From: an uncultured Bacilli bacterium
GTDB taxonomy: Bacteria > Bacillota_I > Bacilli_A > RF39 > UBA660
Assembly: GCA_934087065.1 (NCBI GenBank)
Contig: CAKOIS010000005.1
Coordinates: 13,066 to 77,065, forward strand
Direction of reading: 5' to 3'
DNA length: 64,000 bases
In this document: piece after piece, positions 17,531 to 27,508 of the stretch
How positions within the stretch are numbered: position 1 is the first letter of the stretch
How the letters are laid out: each line of letters starts with the position of its first letter
Notes under the pieces: generated by a model
What the model saw: the letters and a program-made list of their open reading frames with translations, nothing else
What the model was told of the DNA's origin: nothing
Databases searched by the model: none
Program-made: the position numbers and the translations under genes

Positions 17531-17544
17531 GCAAAAAAATTACG

Positions 17545-17570
17545 GCCTTTACTATTAGAAAGGCTTTTTT
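17545..17570 (+). terminator. Terminator of rplJ-rplL
   Basis: GCCTTT (17545-17550) pairs with AAAGGC (17559-17564), followed by TTTTTT. Confidence 0.8.
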
Positions 17571-17594
17571 GCGTTAATAAGAAGGGAGTATTTT

Positions 17595-18185
17595 ATGGAA
17601 CATTATTTTACAAATAACGAAAACTTAAAAAGTGAATTTAGGAGTGTGAAGTATGTCTATAAAGATACTCCTTTTGTATTTACTAGTGATTTAGGAGTAT
17701 TTTCTAAAGACAAAGTTGACTATGGAAGTAAAGTGTTACTAGAAAAAGTTTTACAAATAGAAAGTACTGGTAAAAAAATACTAGATGTTGGATGTGGTTA
17801 TGGTTTTATCGGAATAGTTTTGTCTAAAATATTAGACAGTACAGTAGATATGGTAGACGTTAACAAAAGAGCTTTACATTTAACACAAATGAATATAAAA
17901 AATATGAAAGTAAATGCTAAATGTTTTACATCAGACGCTTACAAATCTGTTACAGAAAAGTACGATATAATCATAACAAACCCACCAATCAGGGCAGGCA
18001 AAGACAAAGTTTTAGAAATACTTTTGGGTGCAAAAGAACATTTAAATATAGATGGTACACTTTACTACGTAATAAGAAAAGACCAAGGTGCTAAAAGTAT
18101 AACTAAGGTGTTAAGTGAAACATATAAAATAGAACTATTAGAAAAAAATAAAGGTTTCTATATTTATAGTGCAAAAAAACTTTAA
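17595..18185 (+). CDS. RsmC-like class I SAM methyltransferase
   Basis: 196 residues. SAM-binding motif I is ILDVGCGYGFIGIVLSK (near residue 55), and the catalytic motif is NPPIRAGK, the signature of the RsmC/RlmG family that makes m2G in rRNA; Firmicutes carry this short one-domain form between rplL and rpoB. The N-terminal MEHYFTNNENLKSEF is also typical. 16S rRNA G1207 as target is inferred from the family. Confidence 0.88.
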   Translation: MEHYFTNNENLKSEFRSVKYVYKDTPFVFTSDLGVFSKDKVDYGSKVLLEKVLQIESTGKKILDVGCGYGFIGIVLSKILDSTVDMVDVNKRALHLTQMNIKNMKVNAKCFTSDAYKSVTEKYDIIITNPPIRAGKDKVLEILLGAKEHLNIDGTLYYVIRKDQGAKSITKVLSETYKIELLEKNKGFYIYSAKKL

Positions 18186-18203
18186 GAAATTAACTTTAGA
18201 TAG

Positions 18204-18232
18204 TTGACTTCTTTACAAAAATCAAGTAAAAT
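18204..18232 (+). promoter_or_regulatory. Promoter of rpoB-rpoC
   Basis: TTGACT (18204-18209) and TAAAAT (18227-18232), 17-nt spacer. Confidence 0.65.
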
Positions 18233-18301
18233 TATATATTGCGATACATGTAGTTTCTTGACTCTATGTGTTTTAAATCTAAGGGATTGGGGTGACTAAT
18301 T

Positions 18302-21300
18302 TTGGCTTATAAAGTTGAAAAATTCGGTACAAAAAGAGAAAGAAGAAATTTCTCACAATTAAGAAACAAATTTGAACTTTCAAACTTGCTTGAAATTCAA
18401 AGAGATTCGTTTCAAAAGTTTTTAGATGAAGGGATAAGAGAGGTATTTGACGATATTTTTCCAGTGGAGAGTTTCAGTGGGAGTTTATCGCTTGAATTTG
18501 GTGAATACACTTTAGAAGAACCTAGGTATAGTGTAATTGAATCCAAAGAAAGACGTGTTACTTACGCTGCTCCATTAAAAGTAAAAGCAAGATTATTTAT
18601 TAATGAGACAGGTGAAGTAAAAGAACAAGAAGTATTTTTAGGTGACATTCCATTAATGACTGAAAATGCAAGTTTCATTGTTAACGGAGTAGAAAGAGTT
18701 ATAAACTGTCAACTTGTACGTTCTCCATCTATTTATTTCAAACGTGAAATAGATAAAAATGGTAGAAATATTATAACTAACGAAGTAATTCCTAGTAAAG
18801 GTACATGGTTAGAGTATGAACTTGATGCAAGAAATATTTTCTATGTAAGAATAGATAGAACAAGAAAAGTAACTATAACAACTTTCTTGCGTGCATTAGG
18901 TTTAAGTAGTGACGATGACATTCTAAAAGTATTTGGAGAAGACGAAATTCTTGTTAATACTTTAGAAAAAGACTCAACTAAGAATACAGATGAAGCATTA
19001 ATTGAAATTTATGAAAAATTAAGACCAGGTGAACCTGCAACACTTGATTCTTCTAAGAACCAATTAATTACAAGATTCTTTGATAAATTTAGATATGATT
19101 TAGCAAAAGTAGGTAGATACAAATTTAATAGAAAATTAAATGTAATGGATAGACTACTTAATAATCGTATTGGTGAAGATATAGTAGTAGATGGTGTTAC
19201 ATACATCAAAAAAGGTGAAGTTGTAACTAAAGAAAAATTAGAAGAATTAAAGCCTATCTTTGAAAATGGATATGGTGTTCATGAAGTTAAAATCAATGAA
19301 GAATTAGATACATATAATAAAATACAAGAAGTACTTGTGTATGCTAACGATGGAAGTGATAAATTACTTAAAGTTATAGGTAATGATCAAAGTATAGATA
19401 CTAAACGTCTAACAATAAGCGACATTTATGCATCAATTTCATACTACATTAACTTACATTATGGAGTAGGAAATTATGATGAAATAGACCACTTAGCCAA
19501 CAGACGTGTTAGACAAGGTGGAGAATTAATTCAAAATCAATTTAGAGTAGGTATTGCAAGAATGGAAAGAGTTATTCGTGAAAGAATGACTACACAAGAA
19601 ATAGACTCTGTAACTCCTAAGACATTAATCAATATTAGACCAGTTACAGCTGCACTAAAAGAGTTCTTTGGAAGTAGCCAATTATCTAAATTCATGGATC
19701 AAATTAACCCATTAGCAGAATTATATGATAAACGTAAACTAAGTGCCCTAGGGCCAGGCGGTTTATCAAGAGATCGTGCTGGTATGGAAGTTCGTGACGT
19801 TAACTCAAGTCACTATGGTAGAATTTGTCCAGTAGAAACTCCAGAAGGACAAAACATTGGACTTATCACAAGTTTAGCAGGATACGCAAAACTAAACGAA
19901 TATGGTTTCATAATGACTCCATATAGAAAAGTAGTAGACGCTAAATTAACAGATGAAATAGTATACATGACAGCTGATGAAGAAGAAAACTATTACATTT
20001 GTCCAGCTACAATTAAAGTAAGTGAAGATAATACAATAACTGATGAAATGGTTCCAGTTAGATTTAATAGAGATAACTTAATGGTTGAAAAAACAAAAGT
20101 TGACTTTAGTGATGTAAGTCCTAGTCAAATAGTTTCAATTACAACAAGTTGTATACCATTCTTGGAACACGACGATGCTAACCGTGCACTAATGGGTGCC
20201 AACATGCAAAGACAAGCTGTACCACTTATGAAAACAGAAGCTCCAATTATTGCAACTGGTGTTGAATACTACGCTGCAAAAGATTCTAGTGCTGTAGTTA
20301 AAACAAAAATAGATGGTGTAGTAGACTATGTTGATGCTAAAAGAATAGTAGTAAAAAATAGCAAAGAAAAAGCTGAATACCCACTAATGACATTTGAAAG
20401 AAGTAACGCTGAAACATGCTATACTCAAAGACCAATCGCACATGTAGGTGATAAAGTTAAAGCTGGAGACATCATTGCAGATGGACCTAGTACAAATGAT
20501 GGAGAAATGTCTTTAGGTAAAAACTTAACTGTAGCATTTATGACATATAATGGTTACAACTATGAAGATGCTGTTATATTAAACGAGAGAATAGTAAAAG
20601 ACGACGTACTAACAAGTGTACACGTTGAAATGCTTGAAGTAGAAGCAAGAGACACAAAGCTTGGACCTGAAGAGTTTACAAGAGACATTCCAAACGTTAG
20701 TGAAGAAGCTAGAAAGAACTTAAACGAAGAAGGTATCATTAGAATTGGTACTGAAGTTAAAGAAAACGACATTCTAGTTGGTAAAATCACTCCAAAAGGA
20801 GTACAAGAATTAACTAGTGAAGAAAAATTATTACATGCAATATTCGGAGAAAAAACTCGTGAAGTAAGAGACACTTCTTTAAGAGTTCCACATGGATCTA
20901 GCGGTATAGTACACGATGTACAAGTATTCACAAAAGATAATTCTGATGAGTTACCAGCAGGTGTAATTAAAATTATAAGAATATACTTAATAAAGAAAAG
21001 AAAGATGCAAGTCGGAGACAAGATGAGTGGACGTCATGGTAACAAGGGTGTAGTAAGCTTAGTATTACCAGAAGAAGATATGCCTTACTTACCAGATGGT
21101 AGAACTGTAGACGTTATCTTAAACCCACTAGGTGTTCCATCACGTATGAACCTAGGACAAATATTAGAAGTTCACTTAGGTATGGCTGCTAAAACATTAG
21201 GCGTACATATTGCAACTCCAGTGTTTGATAGTGCAACTGAACAAGATATAATAGATATGACTAAAGAAGCAGGACTAGACCCTGACTACAAGACTTGGTT

Positions 21301-21913
21301 ATATGACGGACGTACTGGTGAAAAATTCCACAAACGTGTAAACGTTGGAGTCATGTACATGATTAAACTTAACCACATGGTAGATGATAAGATGCATGCA
21401 AGAAGCACAGGACCTTACAGTTTAGTAACACAACAACCTCTAGGTGGTAAAGCACAATTTGGTGGTCAAAGATTTGGTGAAATGGAAGTATGGGCATTAT
21501 ATGCATATGGTGCTGCACATATCTTACAAGAAGTTCTAACAATTAAGTCAGACGACGTTGTAGGTCGTGTTAAAGTATACGAACAACTTGTAAAAGGAAA
21601 AGCTGTTGACCAAGCAGGAGTACCTGAAAGCTTTAGAGTATTAATGAAAGAATTCCAAGCATTAGGTTTAGATATAAGTATACTTACTAAAGATGGAATG
21701 AAAGACTTAAAAGAATTAGAAAGCATTGAAGAAAAAGAAGATATTCCAGTATCAATTGAAGAAGTAGATACTACAAAAGATATGGAAGAGTTTACAACAA
21801 GTTTAGAAGATGAAGAAGAAGACTACTACGATGATGATGAAGAGAGTGAAGACTTTGAACTTGATGATTTAAGTGACGAAGATTTTGAAGAAGATATGGA
21901 AGAGGGTGACTAA
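18302..21913 (+). CDS. rpoB: RNA polymerase beta subunit
   Basis: The 1203-residue protein starts at a TTG (GGGGTGA upstream). RpoB landmarks include the rifampicin-region core [22 protein letters not shown] followed by [18 protein letters not shown], the [12 protein letters not shown] segment, [13 protein letters not shown], and the C-terminal [20 protein letters not shown]. After the conserved end, the last 50 or so residues are almost entirely Asp/Glu (for example [20 protein letters not shown]). It forms the catalytic core with rpoC, which starts 2 nt later. Confidence 0.98.
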   Translation: MAYKVEKFGTKRERRNFSQLRNKFELSNLLEIQRDSFQKFLDEGIREVFDDIFPVESFSGSLSLEFGEYTLEEPRYSVIESKERRVTYAAPLKVKARLFINETGEVKEQEVFLGDIPLMTENASFIVNGVERVINCQLVRSPSIYFKREIDKNGRNIITNEVIPSKGTWLEYELDARNIFYVRIDRTRKVTITTFLRALGLSSDDDILKVFGEDEILVNTLEKDSTKNTDEALIEIYEKLRPGEPATLDSSKNQLITRFFDKFRYDLAKVGRYKFNRKLNVMDRLLNNRIGEDIVVDGVTYIKKGEVVTKEKLEELKPIFENGYGVHEVKINEELDTYNKIQEVLVYANDGSDKLLKVIGNDQSIDTKRLTISDIYASISYYINLHYGVGNYDEIDHLANRRVRQGGELIQNQFRVGIARMERVIRERMTTQEIDSVTPKTLINIRPVTAALKEFFGSSQLSKFMDQINPLAELYDKRKLSALGPGGLSRDRAGMEVRDVNSSHYGRICPVETPEGQNIGLITSLAGYAKLNEYGFIMTPYRKVVDAKLTDEIVYMTADEEENYYICPATIKVSEDNTITDEMVPVRFNRDNLMVEKTKVDFSDVSPSQIVSITTSCIPFLEHDDANRALMGANMQRQAVPLMKTEAPIIATGVEYYAAKDSSAVVKTKIDGVVDYVDAKRIVVKNSKEKAEYPLMTFERSNAETCYTQRPIAHVGDKVKAGDIIADGPSTNDGEMSLGKNLTVAFMTYNGYNYEDAVILNERIVKDDVLTSVHVEMLEVEARDTKLGPEEFTRDIPNVSEEARKNLNEEGIIRIGTEVKENDILVGKITPKGVQELTSEEKLLHAIFGEKTREVRDTSLRVPHGSSGIVHDVQVFTKDNSDELPAGVIKIIRIYLIKKRKMQVGDKMSGRHGNKGVVSLVLPEEDMPYLPDGRTVDVILNPLGVPSRMNLGQILEVHLGMAAKTLGVHIATPVFDSATEQDIIDMTKEAGLDPDYKTWLYDGRTGEKFHKRVNVGVMYMIKLNHMVDDKMHARSTGPYSLVTQQPLGGKAQFGGQRFGEMEVWALYAYGAAHILQEVLTIKSDDVVGRVKVYEQLVKGKAVDQAGVPESFRVLMKEFQALGLDISILTKDGMKDLKELESIEEKEDIPVSIEEVDTTKDMEEFTTSLEDEEEDYYDDDEESEDFELDDLSDEDFEEDMEEGD

Positions 21914-21915
21914 AA

Positions 21916-24900
21916 ATGATGGATGTAAATATGTTTGAAGGAATCAGAATAGGTATAGCAAGTCCTGATAAAATACGTTCATGGAGTTATGGAGAAGTTA
22001 AGAAACCTGAAACAATAAACTATAGAACACTTCGTCCAGAAAGAGATGGCTTATTCTGCGAGAAAATTTTTGGTCCAACAAAAGACTTTGAATGTGCTTG
22101 CGGTAAATATAAAAGATTAAGATATAAAAATGTAGTGTGTGATAGATGTGGAGTTGAAGTTACTCGTTCTAACGTAAGACGTGAAAGAATGGGACACATT
22201 GAACTTGCAACTCCAGTTGCGCACATCTGGTATACTAAAGGAGTTCCACCTAAAATAGGACTAGTACTAGATAAAAGTCCAAGAGATATAGAAGAAGTAA
22301 TTTATTTTGTTAGCTATATAGTACTTGACCCAGGAAAAGCTCCACTTGAGAAAAAACAAATCTTAAGTGACAAAGAATACCGTGCATATTATGAAAAATA
22401 TGGTAACTCATTTAAAGTAGGAATGGGTGCAGAAGCAATTAAGACTTTACTTTGTGAAGTTGACCTTGAAAAAGAAAAGGAAGAATTAAAGAAAGAAATA
22501 GAAAGTAGTCAAGGGCAAAAGAAATTAAGACTTGTTAAAAGACTTGACTGTATAGAAAGTTTTATTGAAAGTGGTAACCGTCCTGAATGGATGATACTAG
22601 ATGTACTTCCAGTATTACCTCCAGAATTAAGACCAATGTTACAACTTCCCGGTGGAAGATTTACAACAAGTGACTTAAACGACTTATATAGAAGAATTAT
22701 AAATAGAAATAATCGTTTAAAGAAATTACTTGAACTAGGTGCACCTACAATCATCGTACAAAATGAAAAACGTATGTTACAAGAAGCAGTTGATGCTTTA
22801 ATAGATAACGGTAGACGTGGAAGAAGCGTAAGTGGCGTAGGAAATCGTCCATTAAAGAGCTTAAGTTCTATGCTTAAAGGTAAACAAGGAAGATTTAGAC
22901 AAAACCTACTTGGTAAACGTGTAGACTATTCAGGCAGAAGCGTTATCGCTGTTGGTCCAACACTTAAAATGTACGAGTGTGGTATACCAAAAGAAATGGC
23001 TCTAGAACTATTTAAACCACATGTTATTCATGAAATAGTAGAAAGAGAACTAGCTCACAATATTAAAGGAGCTAAAAAATTAATAGATGCACAAGATGAA
23101 AGAATTTGGGATATCGTAGAAGACGTAATTCACGAACACCCAGTAATGTTAAACCGTGCACCAACACTTCATAGATTAGGTATTCAAGCATTTGAGCCTA
23201 AACTAGTTGGTGGAAAAGCAATGAGACTACACCCACTAGTATGTACAGCATTTAATGCAGACTTTGATGGAGACCAAATGGCAGTACACGTTCCACTTAG
23301 TGAAGAAAGTCAAGCAGAAGCAAGATTACTAATGCTAGGTGCAAATAATATTCTTTCTCCTAAAGACGGAAGCCCAATTGTTACTCCAGGACAAGATATG
23401 GTATTAGGTAACTACTACTTAACTCTTGAAATAGCTGGACTTGAACACGAAGGTAAAGCTTATAAAAACTCAAATGAAATACTAATGGATTACGAAAGAA
23501 GAAATATAACTCTTCACACTAGAGTATGTGTTCCTGCAAAAAGCTTTAAACATAAAGTTTGGACAGACGATAACATGGAAAAATACCTAGTAACTACTCC
23601 AGGTAAAATCATTTTTAACGAAATACTACCAGATGCATTTCCATATGTAAACGAAGCATCTAAAGATAATTTTGAAGGTATGACACCAGATAAATTCTTC
23701 TTAGAAAAAGGTACAGACTTAGTTAATGCTGTTAAAGAGATGCCAGTAGTTAATGGATTTGTTAAGAAAGACTTAGAAAAACTAATCGCTCAAATATTTA
23801 AGAGATTCAAAACTACTGAAACTAGTATATTCCTAGATAAATTAAAAAATCAAGGATTTAAATATAGTACTCTATCAGGTATCACATTCAGTTTAAGTGA
23901 TATTCCAGTTAGTGAAGCTAAACAGGAGATTATAGCTAATACTCAAGCTACAGTAGATAAAGTAAATAAACAATATAATCGTGGTTTAATAACTGACGAA
24001 GAAAGACATAGAAAAGTAGTTGACCTATGGCTAGCTGCTACAAAAGATGTTCAAAAAGCAGTTATTGCTGAGATGGCTAAAACAAGAGACTCTAACCCAC
24101 TTGCAATGATATTCACATCTAAAGCCCGTGGTAACGATAACCAATTAGGACAACTTAGTGGTATGCGTGGTATCATGGCTAAACCAGATGGTGAAGAAGT
24201 AGAAATACCTATCACAACATCATTTAAAGAAGGACTAGACGTTCAAGAATTCTTCTTAAGTTCACACGGTTCTAGAAAAGGTACAGCCGACACTGCACTA
24301 AAAACAGCTGACGCTGGATACTTAACTCGTAGACTTGTTGATGTTGTACAAGACTTAATCATAAAAGAAGAAGACTGTGGTACTATTCAAGGACTTGAAG
24401 TAAGTGCATTCGTAGACGATAAGTCTGGTAGTGTACTAGAAAGCTTTGAAGAAAGAATAGTAGGTAGATTTACTAACCAAAAAGTAGTTAACCCTGAAAC
24501 TAAAGAATTAATTATAGATAAGGGAGAATTAATTACTGAACAAATAGCTAAGAAGATAATTAAAGCTGGAATTGAAAAGATAGAAATAAGAAGTGTACTT
24601 ACTTGTAAGACACACAATGGATTATGTCAAAAATGTTACGGAAGAAACCTTGCAACTGGAAATGTTGTTGAAGTTGGTGAAGCTGTTGGTATTATGGCTG
24701 CACAAAGTATCGGTGAACCTGGTACACAACTTACAATGCGTACATTCCATACTGGTGGTGTTGCCGGAGCTGATGATATAACTCAAGGTCTACCTCGTGT
24801 AGAAGAATTATTTGAAGCTAGAATTCCAAAAGCTAAAGCTACTATTGCTGAAATAAGCGGTAAAGTAACTAAAATACAAGAAGATAAAGGTAAATTCAAA

Positions 24901-25626
24901 ATTTATATTACAAACGACGTAGAAGTAAGAGAACATATAACTCTATATAATGCTAAGTTAAGAGTTGAAAAAGGTTCTATAGTAGAAGCAGGTCAGGCAT
25001 TAACTGAAGGAAGTATAAGTCCAAAAGAATTACTTGCAGTAACTGATCCAACTACTGTTGAAGAATATATCTTAAGAGAAGTTCAAAAGGTATATAAATC
25101 ACAAGGTGTTGATGTAAGTGACAAGCATATAGAAACTGTTGTAAGAAGAATGATTTCAAAAATGAGAATAGTTGATGCAGGAGACACTGACTTTGTAGAA
25201 GGTACTACTGTTTCAATTAGAGAATTTGGAGAAAGAAACAAACCTTACATCCTTGAAGGTAAAGTTCCTGCAACTGGTAAAGCTGTAATGCTTGGTATTA
25301 CTAAAGCAAGCTTAGAAACTGATTCATTCTTAAGTGCAGCTTCATTCCAAGAAACTACAAGAATTCTAACAGACGCTGCTGTAAGAGGTAAGATAGATCA
25401 TTTAAACGGACTAAAAGAAAACGTTATCCTAGGTAAACTAATACCTGCAGGTACTGGTGCTAGACAATATAAGGACATTGAAATAGAACTTCAAAAAGAA
25501 TTCCTAAGCGATGACCCAACAGAAGTACTAGAAGAAACTTTTATGTCTGAAACAAATGACGACTTACTAATAGATGACGGAGTAATGAATATAGATAACG
25601 AAGAAGAAACAGAAGAAGAAAAATAA
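21916..25626 (+). CDS. rpoC: RNA polymerase beta' subunit
   Basis: 1236 residues. It has the N-terminal zinc ribbon ([20 protein letters not shown]), the absolutely conserved active-site loop [12 protein letters not shown] (magnesium-binding Asp), the clamp and switch regions ([16 protein letters not shown]), the second zinc site ([19 protein letters not shown]) and the [20 protein letters not shown] segment. It ends in an acidic tail ([12 protein letters not shown]) whose DNA contributes to the terminator stem. The usual rpoBC operon order is kept. Confidence 0.98.
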   Translation: MMDVNMFEGIRIGIASPDKIRSWSYGEVKKPETINYRTLRPERDGLFCEKIFGPTKDFECACGKYKRLRYKNVVCDRCGVEVTRSNVRRERMGHIELATPVAHIWYTKGVPPKIGLVLDKSPRDIEEVIYFVSYIVLDPGKAPLEKKQILSDKEYRAYYEKYGNSFKVGMGAEAIKTLLCEVDLEKEKEELKKEIESSQGQKKLRLVKRLDCIESFIESGNRPEWMILDVLPVLPPELRPMLQLPGGRFTTSDLNDLYRRIINRNNRLKKLLELGAPTIIVQNEKRMLQEAVDALIDNGRRGRSVSGVGNRPLKSLSSMLKGKQGRFRQNLLGKRVDYSGRSVIAVGPTLKMYECGIPKEMALELFKPHVIHEIVERELAHNIKGAKKLIDAQDERIWDIVEDVIHEHPVMLNRAPTLHRLGIQAFEPKLVGGKAMRLHPLVCTAFNADFDGDQMAVHVPLSEESQAEARLLMLGANNILSPKDGSPIVTPGQDMVLGNYYLTLEIAGLEHEGKAYKNSNEILMDYERRNITLHTRVCVPAKSFKHKVWTDDNMEKYLVTTPGKIIFNEILPDAFPYVNEASKDNFEGMTPDKFFLEKGTDLVNAVKEMPVVNGFVKKDLEKLIAQIFKRFKTTETSIFLDKLKNQGFKYSTLSGITFSLSDIPVSEAKQEIIANTQATVDKVNKQYNRGLITDEERHRKVVDLWLAATKDVQKAVIAEMAKTRDSNPLAMIFTSKARGNDNQLGQLSGMRGIMAKPDGEEVEIPITTSFKEGLDVQEFFLSSHGSRKGTADTALKTADAGYLTRRLVDVVQDLIIKEEDCGTIQGLEVSAFVDDKSGSVLESFEERIVGRFTNQKVVNPETKELIIDKGELITEQIAKKIIKAGIEKIEIRSVLTCKTHNGLCQKCYGRNLATGNVVEVGEAVGIMAAQSIGEPGTQLTMRTFHTGGVAGADDITQGLPRVEELFEARIPKAKATIAEISGKVTKIQEDKGKFKIYITNDVEVREHITLYNAKLRVEKGSIVEAGQALTEGSISPKELLAVTDPTTVEEYILREVQKVYKSQGVDVSDKHIETVVRRMISKMRIVDAGDTDFVEGTTVSIREFGERNKPYILEGKVPATGKAVMLGITKASLETDSFLSAASFQETTRILTDAAVRGKIDHLNGLKENVILGKLIPAGTGARQYKDIEIELQKEFLSDDPTEVLEETFMSETNDDLLIDDGVMNIDNEEETEEEK

Positions 25627-25644
25627 CTTCTTCTTTTCTTTTTG
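25611..25644 (+). terminator. Terminator of rpoBC
   Basis: AGAAGAAG (25611-25618) pairs with CTTCTTCT (25627-25634), followed by a T-rich run. Confidence 0.6.
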
Positions 25645-25664
25645 AAACAAATTAAACATATATA

Positions 25665-25692
25665 TTGACAACTTCTTTATTTCTGCTATAAT
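25665..25692 (+). promoter_or_regulatory. Promoter of the 55-aa gene
   Basis: TTGACA (25665-25670) and TATAAT (25687-25692), 16-nt spacer. Confidence 0.65.
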
Positions 25693-25715
25693 TAAATCAT
25701 AAAGGAGTGTTATGT

Positions 25716-25883
25716 ATGAAGAAAAACGAAATATGTCTAGACAAAGTAATATTAAAAGAAATACAACAAATAGAAAAAGATATGAAAGAAGCAGCAGAAG
25801 AAGTAAGAAAGATAGAAAACCACGAAGGCAACTATAAAGTTTATGACGATGTTAAAAGCTTTATGGAAGATTTGTCTAAGTAA
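25716..25883 (+). CDS. Small charged helical protein (55 aa)
   Basis: The ORF starts MKKNEICLDKVILKEIQQIE after AAAGGAG and has its own promoter. It is predominantly charged helix (KDMKEAAEEVRKIEN) and ends YDDVKSFMEDLSK, which recalls the C-terminus of RelB/DinJ-type antitoxins. There is no ribbon-helix-helix N-terminus and no toxin gene next to it, so the antitoxin reading is weak. Cassette B starts 23 nt downstream. Confidence 0.65.
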   Translation: MKKNEICLDKVILKEIQQIEKDMKEAAEEVRKIENHEGNYKVYDDVKSFMEDLSK

Positions 25884-25965
25884 GTAAAATCTTTAAGTTT
25901 ACTACTTGACAAGGCTCACTAAAAAATGCTAAAATTTAAGAGTAAAAAGATAGGAGAAGATATAT

Positions 25966-26019
25966 ATGGAATCTAACTCTTTAGTACAAAATGAAGTACA
26001 AATGGGGGGGGGTATTTAG
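25966..26019 (+). CDS. Leader peptide of cassette B (short form)
   Basis: The peptide MESNSLVQNEVQMGGGI stops at TAG 26017-26019, right after the G-run. One G fewer would open the frame to a TAG at 26060-26062, inside the terminator 5' arm. One A is also missing before the run compared with the other copies, so the frame is set by the A+G length. It is predicted to be the terminating (off) state. Confidence 0.5.
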   Translation: MESNSLVQNEVQMGGGI

Positions 26020-26055
26020 TTTAGTAAATACCACTAGTTTTCATATACTTTTAAT

Positions 26056-26083
26056 GAGATAGAATATTTTTCTATCTCTTTTT
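26056..26083 (+). terminator. Attenuator-type terminator of cassette B
   Basis: GAGATAGAA (26056-26064) pairs perfectly with TTCTATCTC (26070-26078), 9 bp, followed by TTTTT. Confidence 0.75.
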
Positions 26084-26116
26084 CGTGTCTTTAAAAAGAA
26101 GGGAGAGCATAAAATT

Positions 26117-27412
26117 ATGCATAACAAACAATTAACATTAGTTGTAGTAAGCCTTTTAGTAGTAGTACTAAGTGTATCACTAGCATGGTTTACAACACAA
26201 ATATTGGGAAAGGGGAAAGACGTAAGTGTAAGTAGTGCTAACTTACAAATAATATTTACAGATAGTGACGGTGCTTTATCAGCAAATGATATAGAACCAG
26301 GATGGAGTGCAACAAAAACATTCACTGTACAAAACAATAGTAAAGAAGAATACAAATACAATATTATTATAAAAGATTTGGTAAACACATTTGTAACAAA
26401 CGGATACTTACAATACAAGATAACTAGTACAAACGATGGATATAATATGACAGAGTATAAGGATATACCAAAATCTAGTACAGCTAAAGATATAATACTT
26501 GCTTATAGTGTATCTATACCAAAGGGAGAAACTCAAACATACACAATAGAATTTAAGTATGCAAATGACGAAAGCAAAGACCAAAGTGTAGATATGAATA
26601 AGAAACTGAGTGGAACTTTATTTATAACAGAAGGAATAGAAGAACCAAAATCACTTGCAACATTAATACAAACAAATGCTATAAATGAAAATGGATATAG
26701 ATATGAAGGAACAGACCCAAATAACTATATACAAATGGAGAAGACTGATGGCACAACAGAAATATGGAGAATAATAGGGTTATTCCCAGATGGAGAAAAT
26801 GGAGAAGATGTAATAAGAGTAAGAAAAGTAGAATATGAGAGTGCTCCTTATGACTCAAATGATACAAACCATTGGCCAAATACAACGCTATATACATATT
26901 TAAAAGATACATATTCATTAACAAATTATAAAAACACAGTAAACTATAAAATGTACTTAGGTGGTGCAAGTAGTATATCAAGTTATACATCACAAGACTT
27001 ATATGATATGGAAAGAATGTTAAATAGTAAAGGAACAGCAGGAAAAACATCACAAAATAGTTATTCTAGCACAACAACATTTACAGGAAGTGTAGGACTA
27101 ATGTATCCAAGCGATTATGGGTGCGCTGTACTAGCAAGTGACTGTGCAAGAACAATCACGCCTGAAAAATATACTGAACCAGCAGCATGCCACGATAACA
27201 ACTGGTTATTCCAAGGTTCAAATATTCGACAATGGTTAATAAGCCCAGGCGTCTCTTTTAATAATTATGCGTTCATTGTCCATGCTAATGGGTATGCCAC
27301 TCACATGTACATCGTAACTGTTTCCGTCTCTTATAGCCCAGTTATGGCTCTAAAGTCCGATGTAATCGTAACAGGAAGTGGTACACAAAGTGACCCATAT
27401 GTAATGAATTAA
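26117..27412 (+). CDS. TasA/camelysin-like surface protein, cassette B, with candidate variable C-terminus
   Basis: 431 residues. The N-terminal hydrophobic anchor/signal (LVVVSLLVVVLSVSLAWFT) and the camelysin-like domain (residues 30-175) are close to those of cassette C (for example VTNGYLQYKITSTN in both). The central domain differs from A and C (YRYEGTDPNNYIQM, EIWRIIGLFPDGENG) and is a second surface-domain type, possibly C-type-lectin-like. The C-terminal WLISPG, about 35 variable residues, then SPVMALKSD fits the layout of a retroelement-diversified ligand-binding face; its DNA (27240-27360) is visibly richer in C and G than the rest. The protein is probably exported and membrane-anchored. 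Function in adhesion or recognition is inferred. Confidence 0.8.
   Translation: MHNKQLTLVVVSLLVVVLSVSLAWFTTQILGKGKDVSVSSANLQIIFTDSDGALSANDIEPGWSATKTFTVQNNSKEEYKYNIIIKDLVNTFVTNGYLQYKITSTNDGYNMTEYKDIPKSSTAKDIILAYSVSIPKGETQTYTIEFKYANDESKDQSVDMNKKLSGTLFITEGIEEPKSLATLIQTNAINENGYRYEGTDPNNYIQMEKTDGTTEIWRIIGLFPDGENGEDVIRVRKVEYESAPYDSNDTNHWPNTTLYTYLKDTYSLTNYKNTVNYKMYLGGASSISSYTSQDLYDMERMLNSKGTAGKTSQNSYSSTTTFTGSVGLMYPSDYGCAVLASDCARTITPEKYTEPAACHDNNWLFQGSNIRQWLISPGVSFNNYAFIVHANGYATHMYIVTVSVSYSPVMALKSDVIVTGSGTQSDPYVMN
27240..27360 (+). other. Candidate DGR variable region, cassette B
   Basis: A hand count gives about 43% GC over 120 nt, against AT-rich surroundings. Codons GTC, TCC, TCT, GCC and GGC, rare elsewhere in the gene, cluster here. 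Many codons (TAT, CAT, TAC, ACT, TCC, ATC) are what Asn (AAT/AAC) codons become when A is replaced. No template or reverse transcriptase is present in the window to prove it. Confidence 0.45.
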
Positions 27413-27508
27413 GGACTAAATAAAGTACAAGATAAGGAATTCAAGAAATTGGGTTCTTTTTTCTTTATTGTTTTGTGTTTTTATGGTATAATTTTAGGGA
27501 AGAAATGA

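Larger units (their letters stand above)
25906..26083 (+). promoter_or_regulatory. Surface-cassette leader element, copy B (closed G-run frame)
   Basis: TTGACA (25906-25911) and TAAAAT (25930-25935) with an 18-nt spacer, then GATAGGAGAAG and a leader ATG at 25966. A run of nine G (26004-26012) is followed by hairpin GGTATTTA/TAAATACC (26011-26018 with 26025-26032). This differs from copies A, C and D by a compensatory pair change (G-C for T-A). TATATGGAA at the leader start can pair with TTTCATATA (26039-26047), using a G-T pair. The terminator at 26056 has a different sequence from the other copies but the same place and shape. Confidence 0.75.

Noticed and set aside
25716..25883. Toxin-antitoxin pair
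   Set aside because: The C-terminus is slightly RelB-like but there is no DNA-binding N-terminus and no toxin gene beside it.
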